64,000 nucleotides of DNA, taken from positions 6,015,107 to 6,079,106 of the forward strand of contig NC_069084.1 of assembly GCF_947172395.1 (NCBI RefSeq), given 5' to 3'. Numbering within the stretch: the stretch's first letter is position 1; every line of letters begins with the position of its first letter. Position numbers and translations under genes: made by a program. The notes below the pieces were generated by a model, which worked only from the letters and a program-made list of their open reading frames with translations, had not been told where the DNA came from and made no database searches. Below are positions 53,481 through 64,000 of this stretch, piece after piece. Source of the stretch: Bicyclus anynana. Lineage: Eukaryota; Arthropoda; Insecta; Lepidoptera; Nymphalidae.

Positions 53481-56430
53481 TAGGGTCATAGATATAGACC
53501 CAGATATACTCATAGAAGTTCTTCAGATCTATAGATAGCTGGACTTGCATTCATACAAGTGGCACTATTTATCGAATCACTAAAATTCCGTCAATAATAT
53601 TATTTCTCTAACGATAATATTCTAATCGGTTATTTAATAACTTTCATACTAAAAATATACAAAAACAACAGTTCCCATTACCTGTATGATGGGCATAATA
53701 TAATATGAGTATGTACTAAAATACAAAAGGTTGTGAAGTTAATATAAGTATTGAATTGTGGTATGTTAGTAATAAAGATCAATGGCTGCCGGCGGCTGTG
53801 TATATTTTATCATTTAATCACATGAAAATTCAGGTGACAAAGACGATTATAGTAGGTCTAAAATCATATTTTATAGACTAGAGTAAAATGATCATACAAA
53901 TATTTGTTACGACTGATTTTATATAATCATTTAAAAAATATGAATCTGCAAATATACTAAAGCTGGATTTTAATTAATGGAACAGGATTTTCTGAATACA
54001 TTTCCTTCAAGGAATAAAGTAGTATGTTAAATGTTTTTTTTTTGGAGATTTTGATGTAGTCATAAAATTAATGACTCAGGATGAGTCAGGATACTATCGT
54101 ATTAGAATCTGATTTTAGGTCGTTTTAGGCTTTTTATATCAGGCAAGCATTAAGAGTAAAAAAAAGTCATGACTTTCAACGACAATATCTTGACAAAGCG
54201 CAAAGCTTTGTCTTTGTCTAAGGAAAGAGTAGAGTTTTTTTAGAGTAGTTTCTAATTTGAAATTTTTAGTCTTTAATAGATTTTTGCAGGGAATTACAAA
54301 TAATCGATATTGTAAAAACTTTGTTTTTTTTTAAGATTAAAAATATTTCTTTTTGTCATGTAAAAAAGTTTAACTTATAGTGTAGGAGTAAGTGCACCAA
54401 AATATGAGATTAGGGCGTAGGCTACCAAAGATGAAAACTTCATCAAATGAATATATCCATCGATTTTAATATATTCATTAATATTTAGTTTATTTTTTTA
54501 ATTAGGTTCTACGTTTATTAAAAGTTTACCTCAAGTTTACCATGCACCAAATTATTTTAGTGTTATTATTTTTTAATTTTTTCTAAGAATCGCGAGTATT
54601 AAGTGTTTAGGTTAGGTTTGTTTTCGACATTAAATAAATGTCTTGAAATGAAATAGGACTGGTTATAAAAATAATAAGTAAATGAATTTATAAACAATTT
54701 GCAATGCATTTAATTGTAGTCGGGATAGGAAGGCAACATAGGTTTTGGTAGACGTTGAAAGTATTAAAATTGGCTGTACGGAATGAAATTTAAACGTTAG
54801 GCTTTAGTTAGGTAGATTGTTTTAAGTTTTAAATACTAACAATCCTGTTAGGTGACCTCTCCTATCCTTGTATTTATTATATTGAAAGTCTATTAAATAG
54901 TATTTTGCTTTGTAATTTTGCGTGTAAATTTTTTTTTTAACATTTTTTTTATTTATTCTACTGCCAACGTCGTGTGTAATGTAATTACGAAACTATTTAT
55001 TTTCTTTCACTTCTTTTTTGTTGAAATATTCACATTTTTAATATAAATCGGCAGCTACTTAAACGAGTGCTTTATTTGAAATGATAAAATGGCAACTCCC
55101 TGTGACCTTATCCACCTTGCACCTATCCTTTCCAGCACAGATGTAAAATATTTTGGGCGATCTTTTATTCTTTCACATATCAAATAATCAAGAAATGAAA
55201 AAAATAATCAAGTTTACATAATTAAAATCAATCATAACGAAATTCTGGTTCATTTTTGGCGTACAGAATTATGACTTCCAAAAACAAGGGTTTTATTACT
55301 TTAAAAGGTCTACATAGACCTTTATTTTAAAAGTTTGATACTGATATTGGAAACACAGTTCCAAAGTCCTTTTTAATTGTATGCAAAGTAATTTTATAAA
55401 AAAAGGCTTCTTTTTAAATAAATAGTTATTTCGCAGTTTATCTTATCATTTAAAACTTGATTACTATTTTTTTTGTCTTTGGTTTGTGAAAGTAAAAAAT
55501 CGCCTAATATGTTTTATATTCCTGTCTTTCCCTTTACAATATTGACAGACCAGTGTTGAATCTACATTTATGATATTTATTTTACAAAAACGTATTTATT
55601 TCTCTTGTTGAACATTTGTTTTACTTTTTGTTAATAATTTATGTTTTTTTTTTAATTGTTTTAATTTATTTTGTAGCGCTAGTTTTTATGTATAGCGACG
55701 ATACTTTTCTTTGTATGTTTAAAAATACGATTGTGTTTTTCTGTATTTTAGTTTAGTCACTGTCAATATTGTTAGTCCATTCCAAAGTCCAAAATGAGAC
55801 CCTATGTCATTTTTTATTTCAATAAATGTACTTAATAACTAAGCTTTTTTGTTTGTTTTTACCCAAACGCTGCCATTTATCTATGAATATTTTATTTGCT
55901 ATTTTTCTTTTGTTTTCTGTAAACACTACGTATTAAAATTATTGTGAAGCACGACTAAAACTCATCTGAGTATGCCCAACTAGTTTCAAATCCGTACGGG
56001 ACCTTAGTCATGAGCTGGTACTTGCAACGCGAACGCGGTACGATCCAAACATAAAAGTTTGTCGTTACGTCGGGCATGCTCTGATGATGTATCACGTGAA
56101 TTTTAGCGGTGTTTTATATTATAAGTATTTAATATGAATAACACTCAGGATAGTTTGAATTCTAAAACTATGTAGGTATTTTCTACTTAACCTTGATATG
56201 ACTTTTAAAATTGCAACCTCCAAAATAACAGCTACTTCTGGTGCCTAAAATACTGTAATTTTATTGTTTTTTGAATAGACTATATAAAAGCAGCTTTGAT
56301 GATTCTAGTTTGTCTATAATATTTACTACCGGTTCTAAAGGAAGATTAAATGAGCCAGTTAGAGACTTTTTGAATTTACAATACAGCAACTTACATTATG
56401 TCATCAAAGCCAGTTTATTACAAAAAACTA
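53481..56430. other. 3'UTR or intronic stretch, nothing recognised
   Basis: Long T-rich, AT-rich sequence without repeat families or exons that I can support. It is intron if the 58268 exon is used, otherwise 3'UTR and downstream sequence. Confidence 0.4.
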
Positions 56431-56439
56431 ATCGTGAGA

Positions 56440-56585
56440 ATACCTGCATACCAGAGAATTTTCTTAATTCTCTGCGTGTGTGAAGTCTGTCAATCCGCAT
56501 TGGGCCAGCGTGGTGGACTATTGGCCTAATCCCCCTCATTCTGAGAGGAGACTCGAGCTTAGCTGTGAGCCGAATATGGGTTGAT
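56440..56585 (+). mobile_element. SINE family 2, 5'-truncated
   Basis: AATTCTCTGCGTGTGTGAAG, CAATCCGCATTGGGCCAGCG, CTCATTCTGAGAGGAGACTC and GAGCCGAATATGGGTTGATA, forward. The tRNA head is missing. Confidence 0.85.
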
Positions 56586-56887
56586 AAATGAATCTATTTT
56601 CTTGGCAAAAATGCTAAGGATTTGTAACTTCTAAGGATGCTTTATGAAACTGTTATAGAACGAAATTTCTATTTTATACAATTACTTAAAGTGCCTACCC
56701 TAGGTCCAACTTTGACACGCCGTTGACCACGTGGTACAGTAAAAAGTGATGTGGGCTCTGAAAATATCTTATATTAAAGAGAAAACCCTATAAAAATTAA
56801 TATTTTCTAATCCACTCTAGTATTAATTAACTTCGTAGCCTTATTCCATGTACTACACAAAATCTATATACATATACATAATTATAT

Positions 56888-57012
56888 AAGGTGGGGTTGA
56901 GTAAAGGTATGGTAGGGTAGGTGTAGGGTGGGAATATGGTAGGTTAGTTGTAGGGTAGGGGTAGGATAGTGGTAGGGTAGGGGTAGGGTTGGAGTAGAAT
57001 AGTATAGGGGTA
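56888..57012 (+). repeat. G-rich minisatellite (GGTAGGGTAGG type)
   Basis: Irregular repeats of GTAGGG, GGTAGGGTAGG and GGTTGGAG over about 125 bp. Closely spaced GGG runs on the + strand could fold as a G-quadruplex in the pre-mRNA. It is not the insect telomeric TTAGG repeat. Confidence 0.8.
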
Positions 57013-57349
57013 GGGAATGAGTCGTCCGCTAGTTAATATTAAATTTGATATGAGTCAACTACCTAATTATTGTCTTTACTGACTAGTTGGAGGGGATTGG
57101 CAATATATTTCATATCGAAAAGATAATTATGGCAAATATTCTTTAAAATAAATTGTTGAATGTTTAATGTGTTAGAACAAGGTCCTCGATTTTCCAATAG
57201 ATATCCCGTATAGCCGGGGAGCCATTGGTGTTGAAGAAATCTGCAGTACGTTCCATTAAGTTCGACCAGGAACCCCCAGATGAATACAAGGAGGAGCGGA
57301 CTTCTTTTATATTGGTTTGTATATGATCATCTTTTTTTTTAAATCTACA

Positions 57350-57625
57350 AGTTAGCCCTTGACTACAATCTCACCTGATGGTAAGTGATGATGCAATCTA
57401 AGATGGAAGCCTGCTAACTTGTTAGGAGTAGGATGAAATTCCACACCCCTTTTGGTTTCTATACGGCATCGTACCGGAATGCTAAATCGCTTGGCGGTAC
57501 GTCTTAAGCTTCCCACCAGCCACACCTCGACCAATTAAGAAAACCTCAATCGGTCCAGCCGGGGTCGAACCCAGGACCTCCTCTTGTAAACCCACTGAAC
57601 ACATTACTGCTATACCATTGAAGCA
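57350..57625 (-). mobile_element. SINE family 1, near full length
   Basis: AAGTTAGCCCTTGACTACAA, CACCTGATGGTAAGTGATGA, GGTTTCTATACGGCATCGTA, GCTTGGCGGTACGTCTTAAG, then the tRNA-like head with GGGGTCGAACCCAGGACCTC in reverse. Confidence 0.85.
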
Positions 57626-57639
57626 ATTTATATGAAATT

Positions 57640-58203
57640 TGGTATAAAGATAAATTTGGACTTTAGGAGCAGAACATAGGTTACATTTTATTTTTTCCCG
57701 TTTTGTAAAAACCGGAATTTTTAAAAATTCCAACCAGGTAATACCTACTGCAAAATTAATTTGGTGAATTACTATAGTTACACTCCAAGTAAATATCAAA
57801 AACAATATTAACAATCCTGACATAGGGAACAGTGCAAGTTTCATCAAAGTCGGCGAGGAATTTAGTTTTTCACAAATCCCTCGTGAGCCATGGATTTTAT
57901 CGGGATAAAAAGTGTAACACATAGGCTATATCCATGCTATAATATATCCCAATACCAAATTTCAGTAGTTAGTAGTCGAGACGTGAAATAGTAACAAACA
58001 TTCATATCATTAAAATCATCAGTTTTCGCAAATCTCGGGAAACCTTTGATTTATTCGGGATGAAAAGTAGTCTATGTGTTAATCCAGAGTAAAATCTATT
58101 TCCATTCCAAATTTCAGCCAAATCGCTTCAGTAGCCACAACGCAAAGGAGGCACAAACATACGCACTTACACACAGAAACTTTCGTCTGTATAATATTAG
58201 TGT
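57640..58203 (-). mobile_element. Helitron-like element, reverse, tentative
   Basis: The reverse complement starts TCACACTAATATTATACAGA and runs through CGATTTGGCTGAAATTTGGA and TACTTTTCATCCCGAATAAA. The CCATGGCTCACGAGGGATTT block of its second half looks like a diverged duplication of the first. Confidence 0.5.
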
Positions 58204-58267
58204 GATAATTATAAAGTGTATTTTATTCAATCATATTTCTTTTCAATAATTATTTTTCATCTTTCAG

Positions 58268-58387
58268 GCTGATACTAAATGGGAGACGTTTGTATGCGGC
58301 AAAACTCAGGATCAACTCGATTTAACTATGCTCGCCCATCAGTATTTAAGAAAAACCGCGTTAAAACCACGATCGCTTAATTTTTAA
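58268..58387 (+). CDS. Myb: Myb terminal exon: conserved MuvB-binding C-terminus
   Basis: Acceptor ATCTTTCAG, entering in phase 0. ADTKWETFVCGKTQDQLDLT, then MLAHQYLRKTALKPRSLNF and a TAA stop. The W-(E/K)-T-V-x-G-T-x-DQL-x-x-x-x-A-x-x-L pattern matches the last 40 residues of vertebrate A-Myb and B-Myb, the segment that binds the LIN9-LIN52 surface of the MuvB core. It needs an upstream phase-0 donor: 52450 (AAG|GTACAA), later ones in exon 14, or the exon 13 donors are all compatible. Which is used is unresolved. Confidence 0.9.
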   Translation, partial: ADTKWETFVCGKTQDQLDLTMLAHQYLRKTALKPRSLNF

Positions 58388-58517
58388 ATGTATCCAATCA
58401 TGTTTAGTTGAGTACACCTACCGACAAATCGTGCAAATTAACTTGACACTTGGCTCGAATGATTTTTTATGGTACTAAGAGCAAAAAATATTTGATTTAT
58501 TAGTGTCCAACTGTGTG

Positions 58518-58689
58518 CCTAGTGGGAGTTTTCAATATTTTCATACTGTTACTACCACGTTGACGTAAACGCAAATTTATACGGAATTGAAACAGTTGTG
58601 CAGTAGTGCCACTAGATGGCGCTGTTTCAATTCCTTAGAAATTCGCGTTTACGTTACGTGACAGTAACAGTATCAAACTGCGACTAGGC
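58518..58689. mobile_element. MITE with long imperfect TIRs in the 3' flank of Myb
   Basis: GTTACTACCACGTTGACGTA with GGAATTGAAACAG on the left is mirrored by CTGTTTCAATTCC and TTACGTTACGTGACAGTAAC on the right. The centre is GTGCCACTAGATGGCG. Confidence 0.75.
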
Positions 58690-58734
58690 CCTCTGAACTT
58701 TCGAAAAGTGTAGTTCATAGTATACCTACTTAAT

Positions 58735-60035
58735 AATAAGATAAATAAATATACTTTATTTGCACACCACAAAGACAAAAACAAGTGAAATAAAAAACAA
58801 ATTAGGAAGAGATCAGCATACAAAAGGCGGCCTTATCGCTAAGTAGCGATTTCTTCCAGGCAACCTTCGGTTTAGGAAAACTTAAGGACATCAGCAGGTG
58901 GCGTAAAACAAAAATAACCATAGTATTAGTAATACACATACATACAAATAATTTACATCCTAATACATAAACAATATTACACAAATACCTACAATATTGA
59001 ATAAAATACATATCAAAATATACTAATAAATACCTTATATTGAAAAAAATAATATATACAGATCGACTTTACTGCACCAGATAATGAGACTTTACCGCAT
59101 TTTTAAAAATGTCCAGTGTCTTTGATTGCCGTATATTTAAAGGGAGAGCATTCCATAACTTAACGGCTTGCACAACGAAAGAATGTTTATAAAATTTCGT
59201 CTTATGCACGGGTAAACATAGAGTTAGTAATCGACACTGTCTCAGTTCAGACTGCACTCCCTGAAACGTAAATTTCTCCTTCAGATACACAGGAGATTTT
59301 GGATTAAACAACACACAGTACAAAAGTGAAAGTACATGCAGATCCCGGCGACGACGAATAGGGAGCCACTTGAGCTTCTGACGGAATTCAGAAATATGGT
59401 CATATTTGCGTAGGCTAAATATGAACCGAATAGCAAGATTTTGAAGTCGCTCAAGTTTATTGAGTTGGTCCTCAGTTATATTTAGATAGCTCGCGTCCGC
59501 ATAATCTAAAACCGAAAGAAGAAGAGAATGTGCTAACATAACTTTAGTAGGAATTGGTAAAAATGATCTTAAACGTCTCAGTGAGCCAAAAGTAGCAAAC
59601 ATCTTTTTACTTAACTCTTTGACATGCACGCACCACGACAACTGGTTATCAAGATGTACCCCAAGATCTTTAACTGTGTCACAAAAAGGAATAGTGGTAC
59701 CATTATACAAAACTGGCCGGAGATCTACCCAATCAACTCTTGAGATGAGGGCAGGACTACCAATAATAATGGCCTTAGATTTTAGGGGATTTACCTTGAG
59801 CCCATACTGTCTGCTCCAGATATCAATTGCGCTAAGGTCACAGTTTATAGCAGAGACAGTTAAATTTAGGTTCTCAAGAGATGATGAGCGGTATATTTGG
59901 ATATCATCTGCATACATATGGTAAAGAGAAGTTATATTTTGAGTGATCGAATTAATGAAGATAGAGAAAAGTAATGGAGATAACACGCCACCCTGAGGTA
60001 CCCCTGCCGTAACATCGCACCAAGATGAAAATAAT
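58735..60035 (-). mobile_element. CR1/Jockey-type LINE, 5'-truncated
   Basis: The minus-strand frame runs from about 60030 to a stop at 59069. In order it has GVPQGGVLSPLLFSIF, the catalytic YADD in HMYADDIQIYRSSS, the LGVHLDNQLSWCVHV block and the LDYADASYLNITEDQLNKLE thumb region. It ends in LWNALPLNIRQSKTLDIFKN. The coding part is uninterrupted, so the insertion is young, but the 5' half (endonuclease and fingers) is missing. It ends in an A/T-rich tail on the low side. Inserted 350 bp after the Myb stop, in opposite orientation. Confidence 0.9.
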
Positions 60036-60049
60036 GTTTCTTATATAGT

Positions 60050-62410
60050 ATACTTTCATAAACTACGTCGATCGCTGTCAAATAAATCGGTTAATTTCTT
60101 CCACAGTAATCAGATTTTAAGTGTTTCAAATAAAAGTCTTTTTAAATTTAACTACCAATATTTGTACAAAAAAATTACCTTCGGTCGAAACACACTGAAA
60201 CCGAACTTCGGTTTCGGTTTCGATGTAATGTAATAACTTTGATACTAACACTACTTAGCATCCTCGCGCGGAGAAGCTAGAGGAGATTCGAATTTCGAGC
60301 CAATGTCAAGATAATTCGCACGAGTTATACCTATATTTTGTAACAAAGGCGGTGCCTTATATATATATTCCAAAAGTTAGTTTTGTGTAAAATCATTAAT
60401 TTATTGCTTTTTGAGAATCCTTTCTTATCTTAACAGTCGGTGTCAATATTTTTCAGTAAGTGATAGATTTTTTTGTAATCTTTGATAATAGATTTTTTCA
60501 TAATTTTGAGTGAATTTAAATAAATAATTATTGATTCTATATGTATTTTTTTTGCATTTATACGATTTTAACGTAATTAATGAATAGATTGAAATAAATC
60601 GGAATGTTTTTGGAATCGTGTGTTTTTGGTATATAAACTTAAAAAACAAAACAAACAATGATTACTGTAAATCGTAAGTTATTAATTAAGTATAGAATAA
60701 ATTTGTAAATATACAAACGATCGTGTGATTTAAAATTTAGTTGATTAGTTGATAAGATTTACATAAACATTATAACAATTTTATTTTCAGTTACTTGTAA
60801 TGTTTTTTTTTAATTTATTTTATATATTTCTCGGCAACACAAAATTAGTTACTTTGCTCTTTTGTTAAGTATATTATTTTTTAGTTATATTTTACACATT
60901 ATATAAGCTACAAAAACATGTTTGATTAACTTTTTTACATACCTACTTCAATTGTTTTTGCGACCTGATAAAATGTTTTCTATATTTCGTGTATTGATTC
61001 AATAGAATACGATTAAAAAAAATTAAGTAAATACAAATTAATAATATACTATTTTGTTATAATTTGGATTTAAATAAGAATGCAACTACAACCATGCTTT
61101 GTTAATTCGAATTTGGCTGACGCTCTCCGCGCGTCTCGATATGAATGAATGCTTTGAACCTGTTTTAGTAGAGTTCTTTGTGCGGGGTCAATAACTTTTC
61201 TGAAGCTCAGGGACTTTCCCTATTACGTCCGAGAACATAACTTTTTTGTATAATTGACTTTTCGAGGAAAGAGTCTTTATTTAATCAATAGTTAAACTCC
61301 TATAAACCATAATTAAGGAACGCTCTTAATTTTTTACTTTGAGGCAAACTTTTTGTTACAATTTTATTTTATTTTTTTTATTACAAACTGTAGTATTTTT
61401 ATTCGGTATCGAACAGAATTATTTAACGAGTGAATTAACAAGTTTTTTTTCAAAATATATAGGTAAGTACGCAATTTCATTAGGTACCTACATTGACCTC
61501 TTATAATAAAAGGACGCACAATCATGTAGAAAATTTCACTTAAAAATTGGCCTATTTTGCTTTGACAGTTTTAGAATTATTGGTAAAAAGAAATTTACCT
61601 AAAGACCTTTAAATATAGTCTAATATTCAATAAAATACCAATTTCAGAGCAAATATTAAGGATAAGTTTAAGGATTGAGTTTAAGGTTGAATTTGCAAAT
61701 GCGACTACTTGAATTGAGTGCCAAGAAGTTGTGTTTGGCACTCATTGAGTGGGGACGTTCTTCGGTCGCTGATTGTGCGTCCACTTTTTAATAGGAGATC
61801 GATGAGGGGACCTATTATTAATTTACGTAATGTCTACTAATAGATCGCGTCTATAACGATACCTACCTAAGTACCAATTTTTCTTACAAATTACAATCTG
61901 CCATTCGAAGCCACATTTGCTTCAGATCACCAGGTCCTGGGTTTAAGTCTTGGGGAAGGCTATAAAATTAAAAAAAAAATCAGGCCGAACGAAGTTAGGA
62001 AGTTGATGTTATGCCAGCATCACACAGGACAATCAGGAATAGTCATTAACATACTCGTAGGTGATCATTAAAAGATTCAACAATATCTTGAGTCCGCCAA
62101 TCCAAATTGAATCAGAGTGGCGGGCGCGAAGCTCTCTATCTCGTCTTCTACGAGGGAGGGTTGACCCTTTAGATAACCGTTTAAATATGATAATGATGAA
62201 TATTGATTAGGTAAGTTACAAATGTTTACTAAAATTCAAAGTCGTAAATAAAATAAACGTATTAAACACTAAATAATTATAATACGAAACATATCATACT
62301 TAGACATTATGATAATATTGATTTGCTTCTGATTTTATTATACTTTGACTTCATTGTTTTTTGTGTCATAGTTTTTAGATGGCTTTTTGACATTGTCTGA
62401 CCCTAATATA
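60050..62410. other. intergenic stretch, nothing recognised
   Basis: Very AT-rich. The minus frame at 60443-60658 has no motif. A short inverted pair, TGAGTGCCAA / TTGGCACTCA, lies at about 61716-61746, and a weak tRNA-like block at about 61900-61965. Confidence 0.4.
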
Positions 62411-62417
62411 ATCGTGT

Positions 62418-62659
62418 ATAGCTTTAGACCAGGTGCTGTGAGTGTGCATAATTAGAGGAAAAAAAATGTTCTTAATAAAACTGATACAAAGCATTTGTTC
62501 AGTCCACTTCTTGACACCAAAGGGGGTATCAAAAGAATGGACCAACAAGCCTGGCAACATGCAGAATCGTATCTGCATGCTTTTCTGAGTTTAAAACTAT
62601 AAACAGAATGCGGTCCTTGAATTATGCACACTCAATACCTCACAGCACCTGGTCTATAA
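62418..62659. mobile_element. MITE with inverted ends
   Basis: TATAGCTTTAGACCAGGTGC, TGTGAGTGTGCATAATT on the left against AATTATGCACACTCAATACC, TCACAGCACCTGGTCTATA on the right. About 240 bp with non-coding interior. Confidence 0.8.
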
Positions 62660-63009
62660 GTAAATGTTTCCTATTAGATTTTTTGTGATTTGTAGTCAAA
62701 TTATATCTTGCTACATATACAAATAAGGTTTGGTGATGCATGCGTTTTGATAGTGCATTCTATGTTATGCTTTTATGCGTAGAAAAGTTATTTTCAATCA
62801 GAGGTTTTTCTACTGTACTTTTGTCTTTAATTTAGGTTTTATAGTCTTTTGTGTCTACTAAACTTTTTGACTAATGTAGATGATTTACATAAGGGAGTTT
62901 CTTTATACTACTTTCTATAGATGAGCCAAACAAGTATTTTTTTTGTAATAATGTTTGCCTAAGAATATAAACGGTTTTAGTGGATGTATGACTATTTTTG
63001 TGTAAGTAT

Positions 63010-63138
63010 ACTTGGCAAGTTCGTGGCTGGCACTCGCATGATATGCGGGCGACGGGCGGGAAGGAATGCGCGGGGTATCGCTACCTCCTCCCGGTCCCCG
63101 CGGACCATCAGGAGTGTTACGAAAGAATTTGCCAAGCT
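63010..63138. other. isolated CpG-rich block with inverted ends
   Basis: About 100 bp of GC-rich sequence (ATATGCGGGCGACGGGCGGG, CGCGGGGTATCGCTACCTCC) in AT-rich DNA, bounded by CTTGGCAAGTT and AATTTGCCAAG. Open frames cross it on the + strand, but none has a motif. It may be a small mobile element or part of an exon. Confidence 0.4.
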
Positions 63139-63644
63139 ATAGTTTTTTGTAAATATTACAAATTATTATTAGCTACACAAATGTCAATTGACAAAAGCTA
63201 TAGGCGGTGAAAAATAAGCTATCGTGAAAATGTCATATTTAAGTAATTATTATTATTAGAGTGAAAAATAGAAAAACATTTTCTTTTGTTGAGACATGTT
63301 CTGAGAAAACTGTTAACAGTTTTTGAGATTGCTAGTAAAAGCATTGTTTTTGTATGTTTGCGTTTATTTAGGAATTTTTCTATCAAAATAGTTATAATGT
63401 TTAAATGTTTGTAGTTTAATAAATTATTATGTATCGGTAACATTTCTGTCTTCTAAATAAAGATTTGCGGATTGATAAAAATATTGTATGTTATTGTACA
63501 TAGTCAGTAGTAAGTTAAGTGAAAATAAAGGTATATAAAAAGGTATACATATTTTCCACTGTTTTTATTTTTCCATCTACCTACTCGTAATTTTAGGAAA
63601 ACTTAAAGTTTCTCCGCATATGCTCTTAATAACTAAGTAATAAG

Positions 63645-63712
63645 TAATAATGCGTGGCGCAGTGGGCATTCCTTGCTTCCTGCATCCACGGCCGTGGTCC
63701 GTGGGTGCGATT
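63645..63712 (+). repeat. tRNA-like SINE head
   Basis: ATGCGTGGCGCAGTGGGCAT and GGGTGCGATTCCCAC have A-box and B-box spacing. It is followed directly by a second head at 63721, so this looks like a dimeric or tandem SINE start. Confidence 0.6.
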
Positions 63713-63714
63713 CC

Positions 63715-64000
63715 CACAACTGACGGCCTCCGTGGTGCAGTGGTATGCGCGGTGGATTTACAAGACGAAGGTCCTGGGTTCGATCCCCGGCTGGGCAGAT
63801 TGAGATTTTCTTAATTTTTCCAGGTCTGGCTGGTGGGAGGCTTCGGCCGTGGCTAGTTACCACCCTACCAGCAAAGACGTACAGCCAAGCGATTTAGCGT
63901 TCCGGTACGATGCCGTGTAGAAACCGAAAGGGGTGTGGATTTTCAACCTCCTCCTAACAAGTTAGCCCGCTTCCATCTTAGACTGCATTATCACTTATCA
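63715..64000 (+). mobile_element. SINE family 1, full head and body, cut by window end
   Basis: GACGGCCTCCGTGGTGCAGT (A box), GGTCCTGGGTTCGATCCCCG (B box), then GGCTGGTGGGAGGCTTCGGC, AGCGATTTAGCGTTCCGGTA, AACCGAAAGGGGTGTGGATT and CGCTTCCATCTTAGACTGCA. The best-preserved reference copy of the family in the window. Confidence 0.9.

Larger units (their letters stand above)
6014..58387 (+). other. Myb: Myb gene locus, R1R2R3 animal Myb (A/B/C-Myb orthologue)
   Basis: This is the span of the gene from ATG to the last conserved exon. Exons 1-14 give an 812-residue frame by my count (stop 52934-52936). With the terminal exon at 58268 attached at the 52450 donor it is 690 residues. It encodes the DNA-binding protein that acts in the nucleus and, in animals, joins the MuvB core (LIN9, LIN52, LIN54) to activate G2/M genes. 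Domain order by residue: acidic N-terminus 1-70; R1 73-123 (W73, W92, W111); R2 124-175 (W124, W144, W163); R3 176-221 (W176, W195, W214); SP/TP-rich regulatory part 345-600; C-terminal MuvB-binding segment in the 58268 exon. Every junction listed is GT-AG with consistent phase. Odd points are the 30-kb first intron, the repeated exon 13 and the two C-termini. The single insect Myb is orthologous to the vertebrate trio; the C-terminal motifs are closest to B-Myb. Confidence 0.95.

Noticed and set aside
56888..57012. Interstitial telomeric repeat
   Set aside because: The unit is GGTAGGG-like and irregular, not the insect (TTAGG)n.
63645..63790. Functional tRNA genes
   Set aside because: A- and B-box-like sequences are present but no cloverleaf could be drawn, and SINE bodies follow.

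Overview
The window looks like nuclear DNA of a moth or butterfly (Lepidoptera). It is AT-rich, has long introns, and is full of repeats typical of that order: Helitron-like elements starting TC and ending CTAG, tRNA-headed SINEs, RTE-type LINE tails ending in (TCA)n/(GAT)n, and many small TIR elements. No bacterial, organellar or CRISPR features are seen.

The main content is one animal-type Myb gene on the + strand. I rebuilt it exon by exon with GT-AG junctions and matching phases at every step. It runs from an ATG at 6014 to a stop at 52936 (14 exons, 812 residues by my count). A separate terminal exon at 58268-58387 encodes the conserved Myb C-terminus. Exons 2-6 encode R1, R2 and R3 of the DNA-binding domain with all nine repeat tryptophans. 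Exons 9-13 carry SP/TP-rich regulatory motifs also known from vertebrate A-Myb and B-Myb. The terminal exon matches the short segment by which animal Myb binds LIN9-LIN52 in the MuvB/DREAM cell-cycle complex. A palindromic E2F consensus lies about 145 bp upstream of the start codon.

Three features stand out. (1) Exon 13 and 31 nt of its downstream intron, including the donor, are tandemly repeated in exact 180-bp units (four complete copies plus a fifth broken one). The array stays open in frame, so use of donor 1, 2, 3 or 4 would add 60 residues per copy. (2) The gene has two alternative C-termini, only one of which carries the MuvB-binding segment. (3) Intron 6 carries an array of about nine units resembling 3' splice sites just before exon 7.

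Layout: 1-1.7 kb, two small in-phase exons of an unidentified upstream frame or 5' leader; 1.7-5.8 kb, degraded mobile elements (retroelement tail, RTE LINE, mariner, inverted element); 5.86-6.11 kb, promoter and Myb exon 1; 6.1-36.2 kb, a 30-kb intron 1 of SINEs, MITEs, perfect hairpins and a 2.4-kb Helitron-like element with an internal tandem array; 36.2-52.9 kb, Myb exons 2-14 with repeat-laden introns; 52.9-58.3 kb, 3'UTR or alternative intron; 58.3 kb, terminal Myb exon; 58.4-64 kb, a CR1/Jockey-type LINE, MITEs and SINEs.
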